Positions 31,272 through 38,818 of a stretch of 40,557 bases of DNA are shown one piece after another (position 1 is the stretch's first letter; each line of letters opens with the position of its first letter). A model generated the notes under the pieces. That model worked only from the letters and a program-made list of their open reading frames with translations. It made no database searches and was not told the origin of the DNA. The stretch is from contig CAIRNJ010000056.1 of NCBI GenBank assembly GCA_903879915.1, positions 1 through 40,557 of the forward strand. The letters are read 5' to 3'. This stretch comes from an uncultured Elusimicrobia bacterium (GTDB taxonomy: Bacteria > Elusimicrobiota > Elusimicrobia > Elusimicrobiales > UBA9959). Made by a program: the position numbers and the translations under genes.

Positions 31272-32087
31272 TCATTTTTGAGTTATCGGGTTATCGCGCA
31301 GCGTCCCTATACCCCTGGCCTCATTGGCCAGCGTTTGAATGGAAGAAGCGGTCTCAGCGTCTATTTCCGGCGGGTAGGGCAGGCCCACCGGGGTGTCCGC
31401 AAAAACAACCGAGTAAAAAACGCAAGCGGCCAGGTACGTTCCTGTAAGGTTAGGATGCACCTCGTCCTGGTATAATTCCAGCGCGGGGCGCTGCGCGCGG
31501 AGCTTCTGCCAGGCCTCGCCGACGGGGATAAGGATGCCCTGGTTCTCCAGCGCCAGTTTAGAATAAGCTTCGTTCACTTTTTTCTGCAGCCCCTCGTAAC
31601 TATCCGCCTCGGCAGCGGCGCGCCCTTTCCGCGCGGCGCCGTTCTTCCTGGCCATAGTTTCGTAAAAAGCCACTTTAACGCCGGGATTGGCTTTCCTGGC
31701 GGCCTGGCTGAGCTTTTGCGCGTCCAGGTAGAACTGCGCCGCAGCCGGCGGCGCTTCGGGGGGCTGGCTCTGCGCCTGAAGTACTACGAGATCCCACCCC
31801 GCCTCTATTTTCCGCTGCGCCTTAAGGGAGGCGGCATGTTTGGCGAAAGAATAGCCGTTCGGGGTATAAGTAGCGTACTCCATAACGAAATTGCGTGACT
31901 TCGCCAGCCGCGCGGTAAGCCCGGGCAGGTCGTTCATATAGGTTAAGCTGTTGCCGATGAACAATACGCGCAGCGGCTTCGCCGCCGCCGGGGAGGCCGG
32001 TTTCTCTTCACAGTGAACGGAAGAAAACGGCACGAGCAGCGCCGCGAAGACCACCAAACCGAATTTTATAAAGAAGGATCGTCTCAT
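31272..32087 (-). CDS. Secreted SGNH/GDSL-type hydrolase
   Basis: 271 residues. A signal peptide (FGLVVFAALLVPFSSVHC) precedes an SGNH fold. Block I holds the nucleophile Ser47 in VLFIGNSLTYMND, and the C-terminal DEVHPNLTGTYLAA supplies the Asp/His of the triad; LVVLQAQSQ marks the central strand. These enzymes hydrolyse esters on lipids or sugars; the target is unknown. Promoter TGCTAGAAT lies at 32121-32129. The last ~11 residues (GTLRDNPITQK) are encoded by a GGGGACG-type repeat. Confidence 0.85.
   Translation of the reverse strand: MRRSFFIKFGLVVFAALLVPFSSVHCEEKPASPAAAKPLRVLFIGNSLTYMNDLPGLTARLAKSRNFVMEYATYTPNGYSFAKHAASLKAQRKIEAGWDLVVLQAQSQPPEAPPAAAQFYLDAQKLSQAARKANPGVKVAFYETMARKNGAARKGRAAAEADSYEGLQKKVNEAYSKLALENQGILIPVGEAWQKLRAQRPALELYQDEVHPNLTGTYLAACVFYSVVFADTPVGLPYPPEIDAETASSIQTLANEARGIGTLRDNPITQK
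31280..31307 (-). repeat. GGGACG type-B repeat overlapping a gene end
   Basis: On the minus strand AGGGACGCTGCGCGATAACC followed by CGATAACT. It matches the 36653-36712 and 39680-39737 elements and lies within the last codons of the SGNH hydrolase. Confidence 0.8.
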
Positions 32088-32120
32088 AACACTAACCGCG
32101 CCCCGCGGCCCATCGCAGTT

Positions 32121-32129
32121 ATTCTAGCA
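32121..32129 (-). promoter_or_regulatory. Extended -10 promoter (TGCTAGAAT)
   Basis: TTTGCTAGAATA on the minus strand, upstream of the SGNH hydrolase gene at 32087. Confidence 0.6.
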
Positions 32130-32166
32130 AATGGAACAATAACGGCCGCCGCGCGGTGTTGCGTCC

Positions 32167-32199
32167 AAAACAAAACCGCCGGGCTTCCCCGGCGGCTTT
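32167..32199 (-). terminator. Terminator of the exported-protein gene
   Basis: Stem CCGCCGGG (32176-32183) with CCCGGCGG (32188-32195), loop CTTC, then TTTTGTTTTGG on the minus strand; TTTT follows on the plus side too. Confidence 0.82.
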
Positions 32200-32218
32200 T
32201 AAACACCAGCGCGCAGAC

Positions 32219-33313
32219 TCAGCGGTGTCTTTCGAAGAAAACGTTCTTGATAGCCTCTTCCTCTTCCACGTAGGCCAGCTTAAGCGCCACGCCGCTGGGT
32301 TCGCTTTTAGTGACCCACTTCCCGTTCTCCTGGGCCACGAACCAGTGAGTGCTGGTCTTATTGGCCTGATACAGCCCGGACAGGCGCACCACGGGCTCTT
32401 CTTTTTTCTCGCGCTGCTCTTCGCCGTACTCGTAGGCGGTGGTGCCGGCGGTAGCGTACATAGCGCACTTTTTCTCCAGCATGTACCGTATCCATTCTTC
32501 TTTGATCACGTTATGGGTGGCCTTCTCCACCAATATGCCGGCCACCAGGCAGCCCGCGCCTATGCCGGCAAAAGCGTTGTTGCCCGTCCCCACGTCCAGC
32601 GCTATCTCCATGGACTCGCCGAACAGCCCTATGGGCCCGGGAACGAACTTGACCACTTTATACATGCGCTGCAGCGATTTTATATCCTTGCGCAGCAGGA
32701 ATTTGGAGATCACGGGCCGCTGGGCCTCTACCGTCTTGTAAGCTTCGGCGCACATGCCGTTGAAGTTATTGATGCTGTTGAGCACGCTCACGGGATCCTT
32801 CGAAGTTAAAGGGGCGCCGTTGCGCGCGAACAAAGCGGCGTTGCCTTCGAACCGGACAGTGATGATCCGCCCGGCCTTGGGCCCGGTAGTCCAGGTGACT
32901 ATGCCCAGGTCACCGCCCTTGTCGTTGCTGAACTGCATGTTCATGGCGAACCTGGAACCGACCTGGGCGAATTTAGAGCACCTGTAATACACCTTAAAAC
33001 CCTGCGTGCCGGTATCCACGTTCTGCGTTCCGGGAAGATAGTCGAAGTCGCTGCGCCCCTGCAGCCAGCCGGTCCAATCGCCGTTGCCGGCAACCGGCAC
33101 GGGGGTCAGGCTCCTGGCTTCGCTCGCCGACGGCACAGGAACCGGCGCGGAGCTGCCGTACTCGGAAGCCAGGGAAGAATATGCGCTTGAGTTGGGCGCG
33201 TCGCGCAGGTCAGCGGGCACGGCGGAGGGCGCCTGCACAAAACGGCCGAAGCCCGCAAAGGCCCCCGCCATAACGATCGTCAGAAAAATTACCGGAACCG
33301 CTCTCTTTATCAT
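32219..33313 (-). CDS. Hypothetical exported protein
   Basis: 364 residues with an N-terminal signal or anchor (VPVIFLTIVMAGAFAGFG), then a low-complexity Ser/Pro/Val segment (~28-75). The following ~100 residues are beta-rich with W and G (GDWTGWLQGRSDFDYLPG). Later comes a glycine-rich hydrophobic stretch (FAGIGAGCLVAGILV) that may insert in a membrane. Three to four cysteines. No family recognised. Its 5' region contains two palindromes (33324-33365). Confidence 0.65.
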   Translation of the reverse strand: MIKRAVPVIFLTIVMAGAFAGFGRFVQAPSAVPADLRDAPNSSAYSSLASEYGSSAPVPVPSASEARSLTPVPVAGNGDWTGWLQGRSDFDYLPGTQNVDTGTQGFKVYYRCSKFAQVGSRFAMNMQFSNDKGGDLGIVTWTTGPKAGRIITVRFEGNAALFARNGAPLTSKDPVSVLNSINNFNGMCAEAYKTVEAQRPVISKFLLRKDIKSLQRMYKVVKFVPGPIGLFGESMEIALDVGTGNNAFAGIGAGCLVAGILVEKATHNVIKEEWIRYMLEKKCAMYATAGTTAYEYGEEQREKKEEPVVRLSGLYQANKTSTHWFVAQENGKWVTKSEPSGVALKLAYVEEEEAIKNVFFERHR

Positions 33314-33323
33314 TTCTTTATCT

Positions 33324-33365
33324 CCGCGTATTCATATATGATACGCGGTTCCCCTTGACATGTCA
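33324..33365 (-). promoter_or_regulatory. Promoter with two palindromes
   Basis: On the minus strand ATGACA, 17 bases, TATCAT forms a likely promoter. The 10-bp palindrome TGACATGTCA (33356-33365) covers the -35, and an 8-bp hairpin (CCGCGTAT/ATACGCGG, 33324-33348) covers the -10. This layout suggests an operator. Confidence 0.5.
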
Positions 33366-33381
33366 TGGGCCTTTAGACCCC

Positions 33382-33936
33382 CTATAAAAGAAACCTGTCC
33401 AACCAGCCTCCCCGCAAACGCCGCCAGGGAAGAGCTTTCAGGTCGATAATTATCTCTGCTGAACCGGCCTGCGCGGAATTCACAAAGCCGTATTCCGTAC
33501 CGCCGGCGTGGCGGACACGGAAACATTCCGCGGGAAGACTGTCTATCGGAGCAAAGCGGCCGGCGGCCAGGTCCAGAACACAAAGCCCCGCGCTCTGCCG
33601 CTCCCCGGAGCGCCCCCTGTCGGACATAAAGCGGTGGACGAACAGGTAATCGTTTTTTCCGAACTGCACCGCCAGCTCGAGCAAATGCCAGCATTTCAGC
33701 CACGGGAGATCGAAAGCCAGCACCGGAGCTTCCTTTTTGCGGAATACGGCCAGGCAGCCGATCTCTTTTGAGATCCCCACCTCGGCAATGCCGTACAGCA
33801 GGCCGGCAACACTCCCATCCGCCGACTCCCAAAGGTCTTCGGAGGCGTGGAACTTGAGTTTGTCTCCCCAACGCCTGCCGTAAACAGCTTTGAGGTCGAT
33901 ATTCCAGCCCTTTATGTTTTCCATTCTATCCGTCAC
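33382..33936 (-). CDS. Hypothetical protein
   Basis: 184 residues, soluble, no recognised family. It is rich in aromatic residues and strands (WNIDLKAVYGRRWGDKLKF, VLAFDLPWLKCWHLLELA, YGFVNSAQAG). The start is probably the GTG at 33936, which overlaps the TGA of the upstream gene (GTGTGA), indicating coupled translation; an ATG at 33924 is the alternative. With its upstream partner it forms an isolated two-gene unit. Confidence 0.6.
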   Translation of the reverse strand: MTDRMENIKGWNIDLKAVYGRRWGDKLKFHASEDLWESADGSVAGLLYGIAEVGISKEIGCLAVFRKKEAPVLAFDLPWLKCWHLLELAVQFGKNDYLFVHRFMSDRGRSGERQSAGLCVLDLAAGRFAPIDSLPAECFRVRHAGGTEYGFVNSAQAGSAEIIIDLKALPWRRLRGGWLDRFLL

Positions 33937-34442
33937 ACCGCAGTTGAAAGAAGCAGTTCTTTGGTAGAACCCATTCCGTATTTATTTATCCCGCTCGAAA
34001 GACCGGCAGCTTCCTCAAGCAGCGGTTTTACATTTATGCCCGCGGTTCTTGCCTTTGCAACAATACCCTGCAGCCACAGGACAGCGTCCCGCGTGTCTTT
34101 TCCCTGGTCCAGCACAGAAAAAAGCAGCAGCTCCCGGCGAACGCCCTCCGCTGTGGAGGGGAAGCGGGTGAACGTTGCTGCCCAGGCGGCGGAATCATAT
34201 TTTTCGAACAAATCCCGGATGGCCGCCCTGGCCCCGGGAGCACAATTGGAGTAATGCTCTGTTATTTCCGCCACCAGCGCCTCCATTACCGGCCGCGTTC
34301 CGGTCTCATTGAGAGGGTCCCGGGTTCCCGCGAGTTTCGCCATAAGCTCAGGATCGTTGAACTCGAAAGGTTTTTTTGCGACAGGCTTGAGCTGTACATC
34401 AAGCGTCGCGAGCATCCGTTCAAAGGCCGGGAGAGATTCCAT
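33933..34442 (-). CDS. Hypothetical soluble protein, possibly immunity-like
   Basis: 169 residues, mostly helical. The C-terminal half (ELLLFSVLDQGKDTRDAVLW, then AGINVKPLLEEAAGLSS and NKYGMGSTKELL) resembles a helical module I associate with proteins found near toxins, but I cannot name a family and no toxin gene is present. It overlaps the downstream gene by four bases. No strong ribosome site was found upstream of the ATG at 34442. Confidence 0.6.
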   Translation of the reverse strand: MESLPAFERMLATLDVQLKPVAKKPFEFNDPELMAKLAGTRDPLNETGTRPVMEALVAEITEHYSNCAPGARAAIRDLFEKYDSAAWAATFTRFPSTAEGVRRELLLFSVLDQGKDTRDAVLWLQGIVAKARTAGINVKPLLEEAAGLSSGINKYGMGSTKELLLSTAV

Positions 34443-34524
34443 TTGTATTTACCTGCTCACCGAGCTGCAGAGCGATAGAGGCAGCGTTATTCAGTAATTG
34501 CCGTGAACTTCCGGCGTTCTGTTC

Positions 34525-34553
34525 AAATAGTCAATTAGTCAAATACGTCCCCC
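34525..34553 (-). repeat. GGGGACG repeat overlapping a gene end
   Basis: On the minus strand GGGGGACGTATTTGACTAAT followed by TGACTATTT. It encodes GDVFD and the TAA stop of the TIM-barrel gene, and is near-identical to the copy at 18824-18852. Confidence 0.88.
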
Positions 34554-35314
34554 AGCCGGCGGCGCATATCGCGCAGGAAGGCTTCCGGGGCCGGCCAGGG
34601 TTCGTTCCGGGGGCCGAGCACTTCCAACATCACCGCGCCCAGCCGGCGGAAAGCAGGCTCGGCCGCAAGGCCGCGCCAATCCACCACGCCTTCCCCGGGC
34701 GGCCAGTGCCGGTCGGCTTCGCCGTCGTTGTCCGACAGATGCGTAGTAAGCAGCCGGCCGCCGTGCCGTGCCAACAGGGCCAGGGGCGCCGGGCTGACTA
34801 TCCTGGCGTGAGAACTGTCGTAACATAGCCCGAGGAACGGCGAGCTGAAACGCTCCAGCAATTTATCCAGATGCAGCTCCCCGCGGGTATTTTCAACGGC
34901 CAGCCGCACGTTGCTGCGCTCCGCCGCCGCCAGCACGCGGGCGAAGGCCGCAAGCCCGTCCTCTCCGGGCGGAGGAAAATCCTTCCCGTGGGTAGGGTGC
35001 ATCACCAGAATACCAACTTTTGCCCTGGCGCAGTCCTCCACCCAGCCGAGGTTGTCGCTTACCCACGCCTCGCGCTGCGCTTTATCCGGGCTCCAGAGCC
35101 GGTTGCAGGTTTCGAACGGCACATGGATATTGTCTACAGCAAGCCCAAGGTCGCGCGCCAGCCGCGGGAGCTCGTGTTTGCGCCCCGCCCGCACATCAGG
35201 CTCTTCCTCGCCCCACCAAAGCGCGGTGAAATCGAACCCCGCGTTCCGGACCAGCCGCAGCCGCTGCGCCAGCGGCAGCTCATACCCGAAAAATGAATAC
35301 ATCCCGAACTTCAT
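34535..35314 (-). CDS. Sugar phosphate isomerase/epimerase-like TIM-barrel protein
   Basis: 259 residues of the xylose-isomerase-like TIM barrel (AP-endonuclease-2 fold). Metal-binding positions typical of the family are visible: LAVENTRGE (Glu), GLCYDSSHARI (Asp/His), TTHLSDNDGE (His/Asp) and the last strand VMLEVLG (Glu). Substrate unknown; candidates are sugar or inositol derivatives. The last five residues come from a GGGGACG repeat. No strong ribosome site is close to the ATG at 35314. Confidence 0.85.
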   Translation of the reverse strand: MKFGMYSFFGYELPLAQRLRLVRNAGFDFTALWWGEEEPDVRAGRKHELPRLARDLGLAVDNIHVPFETCNRLWSPDKAQREAWVSDNLGWVEDCARAKVGILVMHPTHGKDFPPPGEDGLAAFARVLAAAERSNVRLAVENTRGELHLDKLLERFSSPFLGLCYDSSHARIVSPAPLALLARHGGRLLTTHLSDNDGEADRHWPPGEGVVDWRGLAAEPAFRRLGAVMLEVLGPRNEPWPAPEAFLRDMRRRLGDVFD

Positions 35315-35353
35315 AGGTTATCCGTTCTTCCCTGGCTCGCGCGGCGTCCCCGC

Positions 35354-36061
35354 TCAGTCCTCGCTGCGGGACCTGAAGCCGTCCAGGTCTTCAAGACTGA
35401 CGTCCGAGTCTATCTCGTCAAGTCCCCAGCGGCCGTCTTCGCGTGTAAACTTCCACAGCTCGCCGAATTTCCCGTTTTCATCGGGATTCCCGTCTATCAC
35501 TGTTCCTTCGGGCTCCGTAACCGTGTAATCTATCATCGAGCCCCTGATATAAACCCAGAAAAGGTCTTTCGAATTATCCGTGTAATCTATAGCCTCCACT
35601 ATCTTGGCCCCGAGAAGCTCGACGTTTTTCAGGATGTTCTTTTCCCCGTCCCTTATCATCCGGTTGGTTTCCTCCCGATGCTTCTGGTACAGGCGCTGGC
35701 TCATGTAGTCCTTGGCCAGGTCCTGGTTCCTTTCCGTCCACGCTTCCTGCACCTTGAAAAAACATTCCTCTATCCTTTGTTTCAGGCTTTCCATTCTCCA
35801 GCCGCTGTCGGCGCCGGCAGCCTTTTCTATGAGAGCCGCGGCTTCCTTATTCTTCCGGTAGATCTTGAAATGCAGAATGCCGATATAGATCAATATGAAC
35901 GGGTAGAGGACAATTCCCAGGATGCCGCCCCCGCCCCCGCCGCCTCCTCCTCCGCCGCCGGCACGGGCGCAAAGGTCAGCCGGCAGCAAAGCGGACATCA
36001 GCAAAAGCAGGCAGATGAGCCCGCCGCCGTAAGCAACTGTGTTTTTTATTCTATCGTTCAT
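35354..36061 (-). CDS. Tim44-like domain membrane protein
   Basis: About 235 residues. An N-terminal hydrophobic leader (GGGLICLLLLMSALLPADLC), a run of twelve glycines, a second membrane helix (ILGIVLYPFILIYIGILHF), then a Tim44-like domain (~95-225): FKVQEAWTERN, YMSQRLYQKHREE, VELLGAKIVEAIDY, IRGSMIDYTVT, FGELWKFTREDGRWGLDEI. The domain forms a hydrophobic pocket in mitochondrial Tim44; bacterial roles are unclear. Start ATG 36061 with AAGGA six bases upstream. It lies nine bases after the ICMT-like gene, so probably one operon. Confidence 0.82.
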   Translation of the reverse strand: MNDRIKNTVAYGGGLICLLLLMSALLPADLCARAGGGGGGGGGGGGILGIVLYPFILIYIGILHFKIYRKNKEAAALIEKAAGADSGWRMESLKQRIEECFFKVQEAWTERNQDLAKDYMSQRLYQKHREETNRMIRDGEKNILKNVELLGAKIVEAIDYTDNSKDLFWVYIRGSMIDYTVTEPEGTVIDGNPDENGKFGELWKFTREDGRWGLDEIDSDVSLEDLDGFRSRSED

Positions 36062-36070
36062 GATCATTCC

Positions 36071-36631
36071 TTAAATATACCGCCTGACCCTGGCGCAATA
36101 CGCCAGGTATTCCTGCCCGAACGCTTTTTTCAGATACTCTTCCTCGGCCAGAACTATCCGGTGATGCGCGGCGGCTATGAATGTCGCGAGTAAAAGCACC
36201 AAAGGATTGAACGTGCAGAGCACCGCCGCCGCAAGAGTAGAAAATACCCCCAGGTACATGGGGTTCCTGCTGAACCTGAACAGGCCGCCCACCTTCAACC
36301 CGGTGCTCTCCCTGGGGGAGCCGATGCGGAATGAACTGCCCATGGTGAACCGCCCGGCCAACAAAAGTGAAAAGCCTGCGGCCCATAGAGCCAGCGCCGC
36401 CGGCCTGGCGAAGCCCGGAGGGGCGAAAAAGGAAAGGTTTATGTCCCAGCAATGAACGACCATCGCGGCCCAGAGAAGCACTATCAAGTATTTGCTGGCG
36501 AGAAAAACGGCGCGGTTTATAGGCGGCTCTCCGCCCATATCTATATTCCGCTTTTTAAAGGCGCCTTCGCCGCCGAACAGGACGACCAGGAACATGACCG
36601 GCAGCACGGTCACAAACCAAGCTTGAATCAT
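36071..36631 (-). CDS. Isoprenylcysteine carboxyl methyltransferase-family (ICMT/PEMT-like) membrane protein
   Basis: About 186 residues, four to five membrane segments. The C-terminal block GGLFRFSRNPMYLGVFSTL, then HHRIVLAEEEYLKKAFG and EYLAYCARVRRYI, is the SAM-binding signature of ICMT/PEMT membrane methyltransferases. Bacterial members methylate small or lipid substrates, here unknown. The ATG at 36631 (MIQAWFVT) has GGGAGGG about seven bases upstream; the longer reading from 36685 runs into a repeat. Followed by the Tim44-like gene. Confidence 0.85.
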   Translation of the reverse strand: MIQAWFVTVLPVMFLVVLFGGEGAFKKRNIDMGGEPPINRAVFLASKYLIVLLWAAMVVHCWDINLSFFAPPGFARPAALALWAAGFSLLLAGRFTMGSSFRIGSPRESTGLKVGGLFRFSRNPMYLGVFSTLAAAVLCTFNPLVLLLATFIAAAHHRIVLAEEEYLKKAFGQEYLAYCARVRRYI

Positions 36632-36652
36632 ATTTACCCTCCCTGTAAACTT

Positions 36653-36712
36653 GGGGACGCTACAAGACAACTTGATCGTTTCCAATTATCGAGTTATCGT
36701 GCAGCGTCCCCC
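36653..36712. repeat. GGGGACG type-B inverted repeat
   Basis: GGGGACGCTACAAGACAACT on the left and its partial reverse complement ending AGCGTCCCC on the right; the minus-strand right arm reads GGGGACGCTGCACGATAACT then CGATAA. It lies just beyond the stop of the DUF2157-like gene (36717). Confidence 0.85.
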
Positions 36713-36716
36713 CTTG

Positions 36717-37787
36717 TCAGTTCTCCCCGGCCCCTTCTTTATCGCCCGGCATCGCCGCGCTTTTCAGCGTTTCCAGGTGCAGCCCCAGCCAGAGCAGGCT
36801 GCCTCCGGTTACCAGCAAATGTATGAACGCCGCTTCCCCGGTATTCGCCACAATAAACTGGAAGTAAAAAGTATAAACGTTGATTATCAGGAACGTCAGC
36901 CCGTAGCCCCGCAGCAGGCGCAGCCCGGACTTAGCGCCGGCCAGCAGCGCGGCGGCGGAAACTATAGCCCACAGGATGCTGAACGCCAGCCTTTCCCCCG
37001 TGGTACCCTCCCAGCGCACCTGGGCGTTCTCAAAATAGCCGAACAGCGCCAGGAACCAGAGCGAAAGGTTCACCAGCAGCAGCCCGTAATGGGCGTAGAC
37101 CCTGCTGAAATTGGCCAGCCGCCCGCGCACCAGCATGCCGTGCGCCCAGGCCGCGCCCAGGGTAAGCAGGCCTATCCCCAGGAACCGCACGGGATAGGTC
37201 ATGCCCAGGTAATACGCGCCCCAGCCGGAAACATAGCCGGTTTCGGCGCCGAAGTAAAAGAAAAAATCCGCCAGCGCGTACCAGAGTATCAGCCGGTTGC
37301 CCAGCGCGTAGGCCAGCAGCAGCAATAACCCCGCGTCCAGCCCCAGCAGGGCCGGCCAATTCTGGCTGCCCGTTGAGTAATGCTTCGCCAAAACCACGGT
37401 CAGCCACTGCAGAGTGCCCGCGCCCGCCAGTTCGCAGATATCACCAAGCAGCGGCCGGGGCCGGCTGCTCTTCAGTTTGCGGCCTTCCAGCACGAAAGCA
37501 ACGGAGGCCAGCAGCAGCGAGAATTCCGCGGCCAGCCGCCAATCGATGAACTCCTTGAGGTAGTTCCACAGAACCAGCAACTGGTCCTGCATCCGCAGGG
37601 CGGCGCCGGCTATCACCGACACAACACCCAGCGCCACAAAAACGCGCACAAGGAACCCCGCGTCCTGCGGGGCTGCCGGGTAGCGCAGCTTCAGGGCGGC
37701 CACCTGTTCCCAGGTAAGCACCTTCATCACCCCCAGCTTGTCCAGCTCGGCGTGCAGCTTCCCGTGCATCTGCAGGCCGGCGCTCAT
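36717..37787 (-). CDS. DUF2157-like multi-pass membrane protein
   Basis: 356 residues with about nine membrane segments after a soluble N-terminal ~45 residues (LDKLGVMKVLTWEQVAALK), the arrangement of DUF2157 proteins. No catalytic motif seen. Its ATG overlaps the TGA of the upstream paralogue-like gene (ATGA), so both are probably translated together. Function unknown. Confidence 0.72.
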   Translation of the reverse strand: MSAGLQMHGKLHAELDKLGVMKVLTWEQVAALKLRYPAAPQDAGFLVRVFVALGVVSVIAGAALRMQDQLLVLWNYLKEFIDWRLAAEFSLLLASVAFVLEGRKLKSSRPRPLLGDICELAGAGTLQWLTVVLAKHYSTGSQNWPALLGLDAGLLLLLAYALGNRLILWYALADFFFYFGAETGYVSGWGAYYLGMTYPVRFLGIGLLTLGAAWAHGMLVRGRLANFSRVYAHYGLLLVNLSLWFLALFGYFENAQVRWEGTTGERLAFSILWAIVSAAALLAGAKSGLRLLRGYGLTFLIINVYTFYFQFIVANTGEAAFIHLLVTGGSLLWLGLHLETLKSAAMPGDKEGAGEN

Positions 37788-38776
37788 GACGCCCTCCCCG
37801 CGGCCACGGCGTATTTAAGGTAATAGTGCAGCGCCGCGCTGAACGCCAGCAGCCCGGCCCCGCCGGCCAGCAGGAAAGTGCCCACCTGCATGGAGTTCCA
37901 GAACAATTCGTGAAAGCGCGTAAAAATATCGATAGCGAGGAAAGTTACGCCGAAGCCGCGCAGCAGACCGTTCTGCAGGCGGTCGGCGGCCACTATCTGC
38001 GCTATGCAGCCCAGGGTGAACAGCACCACCCAGTCCAGCGCGTAGCCGCTGCTGCCCGAAAGGGAGGACAGGATAAGCAGGGACAGGTTGAAGTAGATAA
38101 GCCCGACGGTCTGCCACACCTTGTAAAAGCGGCCGGTCTGCGGGTAAAGGAACAGCTCATGGTAAACACCTATGGCCACAGCGCCCAGAGCCGCCGGCCA
38201 CATCAGGCGCGGGTCCTGAACGCTGAACGCGTAAGTGGAGCGGCCCAGCATGCCGTCCCAGGAGCCTGCCCAGTGGAAAAGCGAAAGCACGCCCAGCAGC
38301 AGCAGGTAGGTGTTGCGGCTGCTGTAAGCCAGGTAGAAGGCGACGGGCAGGCAGATCACCATGGTGGCGTGCAGCGCGGCCATATCTTTTATCCCCATGG
38401 AGGTGCAGAGCATGCCGACCGCGCTGCAGACCATGAAAATACCCAGCGTAACTATGATCTTGGAGGAGGTTGAATACTGCTCCTGCAGGTCCTCCGCCAG
38501 GCGCAGCCCGAATTTAACGGCCGCGCAGCCTATGCCCCCGCTAACCAGTGCGCTGAAGGCCAGGGAGCGCGTCATAGCCGTGATGCCCCCCACTATGCCG
38601 AAGAAGGTAAGCAGCCCGCCCATGATGCCTATGTACTTGATGACCCCGGTGAAACCGAACGAGGTGAAAGCGTACCTCTGGCGCAGCGTGTCGTGGGTGG
38701 CCTGGTCGATAACGCCGTCCGCCAGCCAGGTTGCCGCCTCGCTCTGCAGGAATTCTTTCGTCTGTCTGTCAGCCAT
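37784..38776 (-). CDS. DUF2157-like multi-pass membrane protein
   Basis: 330 residues with about ten membrane segments. The N-terminal EAATWLADGVIDQATHDTLR is the DUF2157-type helical module, followed by VIKYIGIMGGLLTFFGIVGG. It resembles its downstream neighbour in layout and C-terminus (FGVTFLAIDIFTRFHELFW versus YGLTFLIINVYTFYFQF), so the two likely arose by tandem duplication. AGAGGGGAGACGCA precedes the ATG. The promoter is probably TGTAGAAT at 38821-38828. Confidence 0.75.
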   Translation of the reverse strand: MADRQTKEFLQSEAATWLADGVIDQATHDTLRQRYAFTSFGFTGVIKYIGIMGGLLTFFGIVGGITAMTRSLAFSALVSGGIGCAAVKFGLRLAEDLQEQYSTSSKIIVTLGIFMVCSAVGMLCTSMGIKDMAALHATMVICLPVAFYLAYSSRNTYLLLLGVLSLFHWAGSWDGMLGRSTYAFSVQDPRLMWPAALGAVAIGVYHELFLYPQTGRFYKVWQTVGLIYFNLSLLILSSLSGSSGYALDWVVLFTLGCIAQIVAADRLQNGLLRGFGVTFLAIDIFTRFHELFWNSMQVGTFLLAGGAGLLAFSAALHYYLKYAVAAGRAS

Positions 38777-38818
38777 TGCGTCTCCCCTCTTCCCCTTTTT
38801 AACTTCTTTTTGTTCCCC

